A DNA stretch of 64,000 nt from Phlebiopsis flavidoalba. Lineage: Eukaryota; Basidiomycota; Agaricomycetes; Polyporales; Phanerochaetaceae. Where the stretch lies: assembly GCA_035772785.1 (NCBI GenBank), contig JAOCPU010000002.1, positions 1,178,001 to 1,242,000 on the forward strand. The letters are read 5' to 3'. Positions 26,384 to 36,736 of this stretch are shown piece by piece (within the stretch, counting starts at the first letter, position 1; each line of letters begins with the position of its first letter). Below the pieces are notes generated by a model. The model made no database searches. It worked only from the letters and a program-made list of their open reading frames with translations, and was not told the origin of the DNA. Both the position numbers and the translations under genes were made by a program.

Positions 26384-27714
26384 ATGAGCAACATGCTTAC
26401 TGCTGCAGCGCGACAAGCCCGCATTCGTCTCCCGCCCCGCGCCCGCCTCAGCCCCGTGCCCGCTCGCGCTCGCGCCCTCTCTGCCCTCAGCGCGGCAGCG
26501 ACCCTGCCACGACCGCGACTTCCTCTCCTATCTCCACCACCTGCGCACCCGCGCAAAGATCCGCATCGACCGCAACTGCTTCTCACCACGCACGCCGCCC
26601 GCCAAGGCTATCGAAGCGAGCATGGTGCTGCCTGATATCTCTCACGAGCCTGTGGACGCACAAACGCCCGCGATACACTCGTTTTTCGAGAACGTCACCG
26701 GCACATGGCAGTATATTCTCGTCGATCCCGCGACTTCCGAAGCTGTCATCGTGGATTCGGTACTCGATTACGACCCCCGCCTCGGGCAAGGTCTCCACCT
26801 CGTCTGCAGACAAGCTCCTGCGTACATTGAGCGAGAGGGTCTGAAGGTCACACATATCCTGTACGTTGCCGTTTTGGGCGTTGCCTACCCCGATTAGTGC
26901 GCGTCTGCTGATCCATGCGCGCACATTCGAAGTGAAACCCACGCGCATGCAGACCACCTCACCGCATCGCACAGTACCTGAAAAGGAGCCTCGGGCGGCG
27001 ACGTATCCGTTGGCATCGGCGCGCGCATCACGCAAGTGCAAAAGATCTTCGCGCCCCTAGTACGGTTTTTTTCGACGACCGCCACGCTCCTCGAGGACTC
27101 GTTTTCGATATCCTACTCAAGGACGACCCAAGAGCTCAAGCTCGGCGAGCTGACTGCACGGGGTCGTGCACTTGCCCGGCCATACGCCGGACCACGTCGG
27201 CTATGTAATCGGCAAGGCGATATTCACAGGCGACTCCATCTTCAACGTAAGCTGCGAATCCTCGCTACTAGCCCCTTTTCATAAACCGCTCAGCCCGCGG
27301 ACCACACACAGCCCGACGTATGAGGATCTGCGCGCGCCGACTTCCCAAGGGCGGCGACGCCCAGGACCTACACAAGGTTCGCGCACGCACGAAGCCCCCT
27401 TAACCATCCTGCCCCTCACTGACATCTTCGCTCCAGTCCATTGCAGCGCCTCATCGCCCTCCCCGAAGACGCGCTCCTGTTCGTCGGGCACGACTACCCA
27501 CCCGTCCCCGGCGCGCGGGAGGGCCCGACGACCGCCGCGACCGTGGGCGAGCAGCCCGCGCGATGTGGGCGGCGCAAGCTGCAGGACGAGGCCGTCCACT
27601 GGATCGCGTGGCGCGCGCGCGCGATGCGTCGCTCGGTGCGCGCCGCGCGTCTGCTGCAAATTCCGGTCGCTGCAGGGCAACATCCGCGGCGGGCGCCTCC
27701 CGCGTGAAAGATGA
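26384..27714 (+). CDS. metallo-beta-lactamase-fold protein, persulfide dioxygenase (ETHE1)-like
   Basis: The likely role is oxidation of glutathione persulfide to sulfite and glutathione. Ligands are visible in order: ETHAHADHLTAS near 26930, LHLPGHTPDHVGYV near 27168, FTGDSIFN near 27223 and VGHDYPP near 27485. The N-terminal core reads HSFFENVTGTWQYILVDP. An intron (GTACGT...TCGAAG, about 26861-26930) joins ILE to THAH exactly; another begins with GTAAGC after GDSIFN. Two starts are possible: 26384, whose Arg-rich leader resembles a mitochondrial presequence, or 26622 (MVLPDISHEP). Breaks include a shift directly after HADHLTAS and one missing C near 27342, where DFPKGGDAQDLHK should read. 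The stop is at 27714. A related MBL hydrolase is the main alternative. Being flanked by two sulfite exporters favours the dioxygenase reading. Confidence 0.85.
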
Positions 27715-27725
27715 GCCAGGGCTGG

Positions 27726-27741
27726 CCCCCCCCCCCCCCCC
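27726..27741. repeat. C16 homopolymer between convergent genes
   Basis: A run of sixteen C lies 12 nt after the stop of the dioxygenase-like gene. It is in the 487-bp space shared with the 3' end of SSU1 paralogue 2. Its true length is uncertain given the homopolymer errors elsewhere. Confidence 0.8.
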
Positions 27742-28200
27742 GCGGTGGTTTAAGACGCCATGTGCGGGGCAGTTGAGGACTGTGGTAGGGTTTTGTTCCG
27801 TGAAGGCTGTTACGGTGGATCACGGAGGATAGTAGATTCTTTACTCACTGCGTGTTGTTAATTTTTGGCCTCGGGCTCGCGTGACATCATAAATAGGATC
27901 CTCGATACATATACAACATTTCCGTGAATTCATGGCAACTCTCAATTTATGTACAGTACCACGCCTGCGGAGATACGATGTCCGCTTCCCGCTTCCCCGC
28001 GAACGAAGTCCGCAGCCGTTCAATTGGGTTCGGTTCCATGCGTAATCGAGCACACACAAAGCGCAAAATTAAGCTTCTGCATGTGTCATTGCAAATAGCG
28101 GGGGATGGGACCCATCCCTCTCGTTGAATCCGTCGTAGATAGAGCGCCCCTCGAGACCAATCGCCTGCGCGCCATAGAACGTCCCGCCCCCCGGTGGCCC

Positions 28201-29880
28201 TCATAAGCACAAACGGCACTCAAGGAGCCCCTCGTCGGAGCCCCTACATCGCCTGCGCGTGCATGAAATTATCCCACCGTCGTCCCGCTCCACTGCGTCG
28301 CGGTCCCGTTCGTGTCGTCCGTTCCGCGGGCCTGCGGCCGGCCTGTCCGCGAGCGGCACGCTCAGCTCCGGCGTGGCGGCGCGCGCGAGGTCGGCCTCCT
28401 CGATGCACGGCGACTCGAAGATCTGGCCGTTGCGGAGCATGCTGAGCGTGCGCAGGAAGACGAGCGACCAGACGAGGAGCGTCACGGCGACCGTAGAGCG
28501 CGCCCCAGACGCGCAGCGAACCGATGTCGAGCTCGGTGTAGAGCTGGATGGTGAGGTTATTTGCGTAGACGCCCTATAACACGTGTCAGCTGCAGCTATG
28601 TATTTGGCCAGTAGGTACGCGGGTACGCACGTTGGGGAAGATGAGGCCCCACACGGGCAGCTTGAACGGGAAGAGCCCCTGGCGCAGCACCTCCTGCACC
28701 GCCAGGAGCGCAAAACAGGAGCCCCACATCGTCGCGAGCGCCCACAGGACAAACGCACACACAGACACACAGCACGTTTGATGATCTCGCCGTCTGGGCA
28801 CCCGACAGCACCGAGAGAGGCTGTTCTGCAGCGGGAGGATGCTGCGGAAGCCCTGCCCGAGGAGCAGGATGCTGTAGTAGCCGCCCTGGCCCATCGGGCC
28901 CAAAGGTGGATAAAGGTGCTGATGATGGGACGGTCGCGTTCGGCGGGACGCCCGTGCACGATGACCCGCAGGAGGTACAATCGTGAGGATCATCATCGCG
29001 AGGCAGAGCCCGACGGCGACCATGAATGCGGACAGCGTGAGGGTGAGCAGCGCGTGGTACCGCGAGTGCTGGAGCAGCGCGGGCGCGAGCACGCCCCCCT
29101 GAGGACGACGCGACGATGAGCGTCACGACGGGTAGGAGCCAGACTGCCGTCATTCGGGCTCAGCGCGTGGTCTTGCCTGCGCGTCTTCCTAATTTTATGT
29201 TTTGTGAAAAGGAAGGTATGACTGGCGGTGGTTTGATGTGCTTACATGACATGGACGAGCGCAAAGGCGCAGACAAACGACAGCGCCACAACAGCCCACC
29301 AACACGCCCAGACAAAATAAAGGAATGGCTTGCCGCCAAAGCACGTATTCCTCATTTATGAGACCGACGGCAATGTTGATGAGTGTGGTCACGCCCATGG
29401 GGTGAACAGCCGACGTAGAGGCTCTGCACGGGATTGGCGGAGCATGGTGCCCCAGATGTCGGGGAACAGGAACGTATCTCGCGATCGTGAGTACATTAAA
29501 CGTGGGGGATAAATAGGGCGAGATTGAGGAAGAAGAATATTGCGGTGATATTTTTGAAGGTCGTGGATTGGTTGTCAGTATATGGTAGTTTGTGGAACAG
29601 AATGGAGATGGCGCCGGTGCCTGGAAAGTTGGACAGTGTAATGAGCGAGTTCGACACACGCACGAGACTTGGTGTGAATGCACACGTACCAGACCTGGAT
29701 AAGATAGTAAAGCCGGGTTACCATGGCGAACCGCGAACCATGCTGGTGTGAAATGTCTACATGGTAAGGCGTGAGCGCTATCTACCTGATCTCCCGGATG
29801 TTGTAATGCGTGTGGCAGTGCACTTTGTTGAACGCTACCCTGACACAAGTTTATCCCTGAGCGTACTTGGGTCTGCATTG
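28201..29880 (-). CDS. SSU1: sulfite efflux transporter, TDT/SLAC1-like family (SSU1), paralogue 2
   Basis: A second exporter of the same family, clearly diverged from paralogue 1. Motifs in order: HFTPAWFAV near 29750; LTIARYVLFPDIWGTMLR-like sequence near 29480; FTPWA/MGVTTLINIAVGLI near 29400-29360; KPFLYFVWACWWA; MTAVWLLPVVTLIVASSSGG near 29150; GPMGQGGYYSILLLGQGF near 28870; VWGLIFPNV near 28640; and VTLLVWSLVFLRTLSMLRNG near 28480-28430. The C-terminal tail is acidic and then Arg-rich, and the frame ends at 28201. Introns fall between most of these blocks. Several shifts interrupt the region 29700-29400 and the helix before GPMGQGG. The start is uncertain; ATG at 29878 is the furthest plausible one. 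It is convergent with the dioxygenase-like gene. Confidence 0.94.
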
Positions 29881-29899
29881 GAATTGGGAACATTTGCGT

Positions 29900-31130
29900 G
29901 GATGTGGGAGGGTATCATTAAGCTTTGCATGTTTTAATAGTAGATGGTTTTGCAGTGTTCTCGCTGCTGGGCGGGTAGGGGGTGAAGTTCACCAAGGTTG
30001 ATATCCTAAAGGCGGGATGCGACTCCGACAGATGAAGACGCCAACGCCGCTCGATGAGACGGGAATGTCCATGATGGCGCATCAAACCGCCTCTTGTTCA
30101 TGCGCGTTAAACGCCTCATTGCTTCTTCCTCGTGGCGTTTTCCGTTCGTAAATATTCTTAGCTGACAAACCTCAGGCTCTCCCTCTGACCATCACCTCTA
30201 TGCTGCAGTCTCTGTCGCCACGTATGTCGCTCAGATGCCGTCCACATCGTATCAATGTCCTGCTGTGACTAAAGTTTGGAACGTAACACCTCGGAGAAGG
30301 CGATTGTGGAGCACTGGCTAGTACTGGCCAGCGGCGCGTCAGCACGCAGCAGATCAAGTACGGTTGCCTCTTTCATGATCACGGTCACACCGCTGGAGCG
30401 TTACTTTACGCTTTTTCTTTCTCGAATGATGGTCTATTAGGCACAAATCAGCTCATCCTCTCGAGAACTGTTTTACTTTCTTATCTATCAACATCCTCAC
30501 ACGAGAGCATCAAAGAATGCTTCAATTTCGACTTGTGTCCAAATCCTCTCGATACGATTCTGCGACTATTGTGTGGAAGGGTCTAGCTGAAGATACACCT
30601 GGGGTGCGTATACATGGCTATATATACTCAAATCATCAGACTAATGCCATATTCCAGTTGAAATCATCCTCGGCACTGTAATTGAGCTGTAAGAGTGCAG
30701 TGCCACGCCAAGGCGCAGCCACCCCGTTATAAAACCCCATCGATTGAAGTGTTGCCATCCAACGCAGTAGCAGAGCACTATGCGGCCTTACTATGATACT
30801 GATTATGCACTGAGGTAGAGCAACTAGTGTTCATCACAGGACGAAGGAGACAACAGACACTCAAGATAATAGGAAATACCGCCCTCCTCAGCCCAGCCAC
30901 TTAAACACAGTGTGCCAAAAGGAAACAGCGACCGCGGTACATGAGGACTAGAGTGGTCTGGGCTCCAATTTTCTGCACGCCCCTCCCTTGTCCTCATGCT
31001 GATGCGACACATGATTACTCCTCTATCCAGATCTGTTAATCTATGTCCCTGGATCATACTCCCAGCTCGAACCAACGGCGGGTGCGACTGTGCGCATCAG
31101 GATTTCAGTGGGTGAGCCGATTTTGTTACT
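29900..31130. other. gene-free stretch
   Basis: No coding motif is seen. A TATA-like GTTATAAAAC lies at 30726-30735 and could serve membrane-family copy 3, whose first recognisable segment begins at about 31190. Confidence 0.35.
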
Positions 31131-31184
31131 AGTCAGCCATTGCAAGAATTCACCGAAATTGCAAGAGATTGCCTTCAAACATCA

Positions 31185-32408
31185 GGAATACACAGACCTC
31201 TTGCCAAAATTTCATCGTATCTTATACGGCCGCCTGCTTTTCAGATAACACGAGTATGTCCGTTTTTCTCCAGTCTTGTAAAGAGGTCCGTTCAAGACAC
31301 ATCATCTCTGTTCAGGTTCCACCTTCTCGCATACGCTCTACGTCCCGAATTCCTGTTACGCTCAAGGCGCTTCCCCCCGGGAAAGCTTGGTGGAACTTGT
31401 GTGTCAATGCAACACGGTGCTCTATTCAACCTCAGTGCGTGCAGTATCTGCCCAAAGAAGCTCTATATGTACCGTCAGCCCCCCGTCTACTATGATTGCG
31501 TTGCGTTAGATTGCTGATCAAAATTTGCCCGTATAGAGTGTGTCAGCTTGGAAAATAAACTGCACAGAGACGTGTAATCCAGGAGTAAGCACCAACAAAT
31601 ATGGCTTACAACTGCGTCCTCTTATCTCATGCGTGTTTACGTTCCTATCTGCCCATTCCCATCGGCACCGCCATCCCAGCGTGGGCATGATCTAGACGTC
31701 ACTGGGCAACAAGATGATTTGCAAACAATGACCGCAGCCGAGATCGAAAAGCCACATCCGATCAACGTTAATAGGGAGATAACCGCTTTCCCCTTCAGTC
31801 GAGCTTCCACGACGGGAGTAATTTCTACTACAGGACGCAGACCGTAGCTTCCAGGCAAAGCAGCGCCTCCAGCGATCATCCTATAGCAGCGACGACAGGG
31901 TGGCGATAGCACAGGCCCAAGGTCAAAGGCAGACCGTTACGTGGGCAGTAGGTTGCGGCGGTGTGCTGGTAGCAATGGGGGGAATTGCCTCGTTACGCGA
32001 GCGAGTTGTTTCTATCCGTAGTGTGGCTGACGGCAGCGCGAAAAATCGTATGCTGTGGTGCGTTCAGCCAGTTGATCAAGTACCCGCGTGGGGCGGCCGT
32101 CGCACATACCTCAGCCAACCATTGAGGGTAAAAGACATTATTATGTAAGGGCCCAGAGAGGGTGAATACCGTTTACATTGTGTATACTATTGTATTGACT
32201 ATAGAACCAAACAAGGACCCTGATGACCCCCAGCACGTTTCCGGGAGCCACGTGTGTGTCCAGCCGCCGAACATGGATGAATCTACGCTTCAGACTACTA
32301 CTGCACATAACTACCGCGATGTCAGGGAGCCTCCCCAAAAAAACGTGGTGTAGCGGAGATCTAGATCCGCCATCACACTATAATCCCGAAAGGTCGAAGG
32401 CGATGTAG
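31185..32408 (+). CDS. Ser-rich single-pass membrane protein of a repeated family, copy 3 (badly broken)
   Basis: The family segments can be followed through several phases: SSYLTAACFSDNT-like sequence (31215-31250), CQCNTVLYS then NLSACSICPK (31400-31465), SAWKINCTET (31540-31575, matching the WSTWxxNCT block), PIPIGTAIPAWA (31655-31690) and LDVTGQQDDLQTMTAAEIE. A poorly preserved Gly-rich segment is near 31950, then DPDDP with a STFPG-like continuation near 32217-32240. A tail beginning HYN ends at TAG 32408. Shifts include one extra base inside WAYLDV near 31688 and one extra C after DDP near 32230. No signal peptide was found. It is the least intact copy and may be a pseudogene even if the sequence were corrected. 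Its 3' end faces copy 4. Confidence 0.62.
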
Positions 32409-32669
32409 TAGCGCAACCCTTACCGTGATACATATGCCAATCTTTGCAGATTAGTAGATAGTTGGGATCCAAACAAAACATACTCCACATCGCGTCGTAT
32501 ATGTCACCTGGTTCTCAACATTGACTGCACACGAAGGAGAACTATACTACAGCGAAACAAACACGTTTGCAAGCTAGGGTGACATCGACATCGGATTCGA
32601 TACGCGACGAATCAATCTCAGCTCACGCTGCTCGGAGGGAGTCCTCCCGACTCTCTAACGGTTTAGAAA

Positions 32670-33889
32670 CTAACTGACTGATATGTTTGAGGGCCTTCTC
32701 ATCCGAAGCTCTTCGCAGAAACACAAATCTCCGGGAAGGTGCTGGGGGTCATCAGGGTTCTTGATCGATCGTAAGTCCGTCTCCATATGAAGCAACACGG
32801 ACTATTCACTCACATAGTACATCCTACGAAACCAATTGCTCCCGACTCAGGATGCATGCAATGGTTGTATTTGACCACACTCAGCTGAATAGACCGACGG
32901 GCTCGACGGCTTTTGCGTCTCTTAATCCACACTGCATAAGCAAATGGCGCCGAGAGCGATACTAGTCCGATTACGCTCCAGTACGCACACCCCGCTTATA
33001 GCCCCAGCATTGGGCCTTCTTTTTGTACCGTTCCGGCAACATCACCATTACTGTCCCCGTTTCCATCCGTCCCCGCCGTAGGGGACACTGTACTAGAAGT
33101 GTCTGTGGAGAAAGTCTGTGTCAGGTTCCCGACCAGTATTCGAGGGGGGAGAAACTGGAAACTTCCGTCTTGTTGACCGCGCTATCAACCTTAGCTGCGG
33201 TCACGTTGAAATCGTCGTATTCGGTTTACGTTGAGATATGCCGGCACGCTGGGCATGGCGGTGCCGATGGTAAACGGCAAGAAGGAAACCTAAACACGCG
33301 TGATATTGAGAAGGGCAGTGTTGCCGTGTGTATACTTACTGTTGAATCCACGTCTGTGTGCAGTTAAGTTGCCAGGTTGACCACCTGCAGGTGTTAGATT
33401 AATTCAATGCTGTTATGCTCCTTCGGAAGCACAGCTCACGGTAGGGTAAGGGCTCCCTGACAACGACCCCACACGCGCCCATAGTCGAATAGAGAAACAG
33501 TGTTGCATTCGCATGGAGTCCCATTGGCTGCAGGAGGATTGTAGTGATAATCCGTACCCGTTAGCGGGAACACAAAGCCACCTGGGAAGTTAAACATAAA
33601 TCTTAAATTCATAGAGCAAGACGAAGTAGTACTCACCAGAGCCGATCTGGGTAGCAGGCGGCATAAAGGGTAGGCTGAGATGTTGCAAGGGCTCTGACCA
33701 ACCGAGAATTGAAGACTCTGCAACGACGTTTAGTTTGAAGCACAGCAATGTCTGTAGCTTATGAGCCGCTCGACGTAATCCACTGAAATCCCGGCTGGCA
33801 GGTTGCGTTTCGTTAGCTGAGAGAGCGATGCAGGAACAAAGATTAACAGCGAACAAAAGATAGAAATGCAACGCAAATCTAGAGGACAT
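32670..33889 (-). CDS. Ser-rich single-pass membrane protein of a repeated family, copy 4
   Basis: ATG 33889 gives MSSRFALHFYLLFAVNLCSC, a good signal peptide. A TATA box stands about 50 nt upstream. Then follow VGQSPCNISAYPL (near 33690), TPCECNTVSLFDYG and GRCQG (33530-33455), a FPFTIGTAMPSVPAYLNV-like version of the GTAIPAWAYLDV block (33280-33225), and DDFNVTAAKVDSAVNKTEVS. A Ser/Asp/Gly-rich stalk follows, then a helix around AYWSVIGLVSLSAPFAYAVW (near 32990-32935), a basic KRRKSRRARR stop-transfer and NPDDP near 32758-32744. The stop is at 32670. Shifts occur within the GTA block and after NPDDP, where one extra C matches copy 3. Predicted type I plasma-membrane protein, function unknown. 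Confidence 0.76.
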
Positions 33890-33935
33890 GGTGGCGTTCT
33901 GAAAATGGTCAACGGGTAGCAAAAAGTAGGATGTG

Positions 33936-33950
33936 GGAGCCTTATATACA
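33936..33950 (-). promoter_or_regulatory. TATA box of membrane-family copy 4
   Basis: On the minus strand GTATATAAGG precedes the start codon at 33889 by about 50 nt. Confidence 0.5.
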
Positions 33951-34760
33951 TCGATCGCCTGTCCTACTTGTATATTAGGTTAGACGTGTTCGAAGTAGGT
34001 TCTACCATTGTACATTCTGCATCTTTGGACTTATCCACCTGCAAGTTCTCCCGTCAGTGATAATCAGTCCTGCGAAGCGTAGTTTATATGGCACAGATAT
34101 TGGCTCCCACTCACGAGTGGAAGGGTTTTACTCAGCTCAGTATGCTGCGTTTCATGGTGCAATCCGTTCAGAGCAGCAGCTCACATCCTCACAAAACCGA
34201 AAACACATCATTCGCATTCCAGATTTGCGGAGGCAAAGAACTCAGAGGGGTCCTTGAGTTTCGATGACGAGCTTCAACAACCACCAGACATCGTAAATAA
34301 TCAGTGTGTGTTCTCCCGAAAGATCCATACGATTGGTGGCAACATTGATCGATCATGAACGGCTTTCCAAGTCTAGAGATGGGTTGGGCTAAGTATTAAC
34401 CGTGCGAAGAGGGCCCAAAATGAAAGCAGTAGTCGGGTCGAAGGTCCGAGTATATTTATAGCGATGGGCAAAGGTGAGTCGAATTTCCCCATAAAGGAAC
34501 ACCTGAGAGTGAAAGCCGAAAGGCGTCTGAATAACTATGCTTCTCAATCAGAATTGGTCTGCACCACACTCAGAAAAAAGAGTGGGTTCCCTATACTACA
34601 CCCAACAAACTATTATCGACGCTCGGCCCCACGTGTGAGGTATCAGGCTTGAGACGTACGTGACCCCACCGTAAAAGGGAAAACTATACACACCAGATAT
34701 GTCAGTGTTTGCGAATATGAAAAATCTTACGCTCGATTACATCTTGTAGAGCCAGAATGG
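33951..34760. other. gene-free stretch
   Basis: No gene is recognised on either strand; only short frames occur. Confidence 0.4.
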
Positions 34761-34821
34761 CACTTATCCAAGTTTGCAGGGGCGCGGGGCATCTGGCACA
34801 ACTGACGGAAAGGGACAACAG

Positions 34822-35486
34822 CTAAGGCCCTGTTCAGGAGCACCTGTCCCTGATGGGATTTCCGCTCACCAACTAGGCGCCCCTCCCAAGTCCGTCACGA
34901 CGCGCGCCTCGAGTCACTGGGTGACTCTCGTGGTGACTCGGCCTACTCGGGCATGCATCACGGTAAGTAGCGCAGTGTAAGTTGCTGCGCCGGGCCGGTC
35001 ATCCGGTTCTTACAGGTCATATTCCCCTGATGTTCTACGAGTCAAGTCGATTAAAACATTGCTCAAACGCTTCTTCTTAAGCTTGAATACTGGTTTCTAG
35101 GTAGTGCATGCAACTCAGGTAGTGCATGCTACCCAGCTTACAGGCAAGTGTCATTAGGCACCCTCAAATTGAGTAAATGACATGATAAATGTATATCTTA
35201 TATGGGGCCTCCACATTTCTCTGCGTCCTGCAGTGGGGTCTGGCTGTAGTTAATGTAATTTACAGTATTTCATTTACATTTTTGTATACCCATTAGGAAC
35301 CCATGGAGGTACTACCAGCCCTTGAGGCCAACGGCTGGAGAGTTTGAGACGCGACGCAACCAAAATCCGCGCCTCGAGTCACAAGTGATCGCATGTGGTC
35401 ACACATCAGTAACAAGCGTAACGGCGCTAGAATTGGGAGGGATTCGTCCCATCAGGGAGCGGTGCTCGGCCTGAACATGGCCTAAG
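34822..35486. mobile_element. inverted-repeat element, possible MITE or fold-back remnant
   Basis: Two arms are near-perfect inverted copies: 34822-34858 (37 nt, containing TGTTCAGG and TCCCTGATGGGA) and 35447-35486 (40 nt, containing TCCCATCAGGGA and CCTGAACATGG). The spacer of about 590 bp carries GCGCCTCGAGTCAC twice in direct orientation (34904, 35369). No protein is encoded in the spacer. No convincing target-site duplication was found at the outer ends, so the true element limits may be wider. Confidence 0.6.
35099..35129. repeat. short tandem direct repeat
   Basis: AGGTAGTGCATGC occurs at 35099-35111 and again at 35117-35129, an 18-nt spacing, inside the inverted-repeat element. Confidence 0.85.
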
Positions 35487-35489
35487 TGT

Positions 35490-36700
35490 ACAGAGTGTCG
35501 GCGCAGCGCTTGTGCTAATTGACTGGGGGCCACGAGGCCCAGGCGGCAGTGTTTTGTGGAGACGCTGTTATACGGGCTTTAAATGTTGTGTAACAGTACG
35601 CCCCTGCCATGAAGAACTGTGTGCATCAATAAAACACATAGGCCGGACCGGCATGATCGTAGGCCTCTCTCGTTGTTCTTGAAAGGTGCTTCTGTCGACA
35701 GCTACTGCGCATCTCTGTGAGCCTCCGTATATCCTAATTCCCCCTTCCCCCCTTGCTGACAGCCTCGCCATGGTCCCACCGTTCAGCACGCCCAGGTCGC
35801 GCTCCTGGCAGCGGCATGACATTGGTCTGCTTTGGTCTGCGCGGTGCAGCATTCTTGTGCAAGAGGTAACAAAGCGCTGGCCGAAAGGCGCAACCCTGCG
35901 CCGCAACCCGGGTCGGTGCGCTGATACACGCTCGGGTATCCGAGATTTTGTGTGGCGTACGCGATTGCGTCAGCTGTGAACACGCGTCACAGTCTGAAGG
36001 CCCCAATGTGAACTAAACTGGTGTGTCAATAAGTATGGCGGTGAGAAGGAACAGCTGGTGGGCAACACAGAGCGAAGTAAATGGAGTCCAAAACGCGTGA
36101 GCTGCAAGAAAAACGCTCTAGCGGCACAAGGCCCGTACAGTAGTGTTGCACGGCTAATGGTGTTGAAAACATAAAAAAAAAAAAAATAATGTTCATTTGA
36201 CCACACTCTATAGGCTCGTCAACGTGGAGTTTGACTCGCTGTATCGCCCCCGAAAATTGATCTTACCCATGTTTCAAACTAACGCTTGGAGGCAGGTATC
36301 TGGGTCAAATATTCGTTTGGGGACCCCTCCGCAGCTCCCCTATTGATGTCCAGCTAGGATACTAGTGATCATCGTGAGTTCTCTTGAAACCGTCCGTACG
36401 TGCCCTGATCGTAGAGCAATACTAGGGACCTCTGGTTAGGCGTCACGGGCTAACTGACGCTCCTGGCTGGTCGTTCTCTCTTTGATTCAAGCTGTGAGCT
36501 GACAGATCCATAATCAATCTTTTGGTGATCTCGAACTGAACGCGCTGAAGGTGTCCAAGCTTCAGAGTTCATCAGGGAGCTTTCCACATCGTTATATGGT
36601 ATCAGGCACCTGTATCAGAGCCTTCTGGGCATCTGATGTGGTGCCAAGTGATCTTTCGCGGGTGTCTGCGAGCTCATCGAACCAGAACGTTTTGTGTAGT
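35490..36700. other. gene-free stretch
   Basis: No motif is recognised. An A14 run lies at 36173-36186. The missing N-terminal lobe of the aspartic protease would be expected in 36.0-36.7 kb on the plus strand, but no DTGS-type motif is seen. Confidence 0.4.
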
Positions 36701-36736
36701 AAAGAATAAGGCACCTACGCCGTCAAAATCAACCTC

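Noticed and set aside
26384..26620. Arg-rich leader of the dioxygenase-like gene as proven mitochondrial targeting
   Set aside because: It is in a different phase from the catalytic frame and could be a chance GC-rich frame; kept only as a possible start.
28583..29119. Plus-strand frame of 178 codons
   Set aside because: Antisense shadow of SSU1 paralogue 2; acidic/His-rich reading typical of antisense membrane genes.
24055..29880. Classical secondary-metabolite cluster
   Set aside because: No polyketide synthase, peptide synthetase, terpene synthase or P450 is visible in the window.
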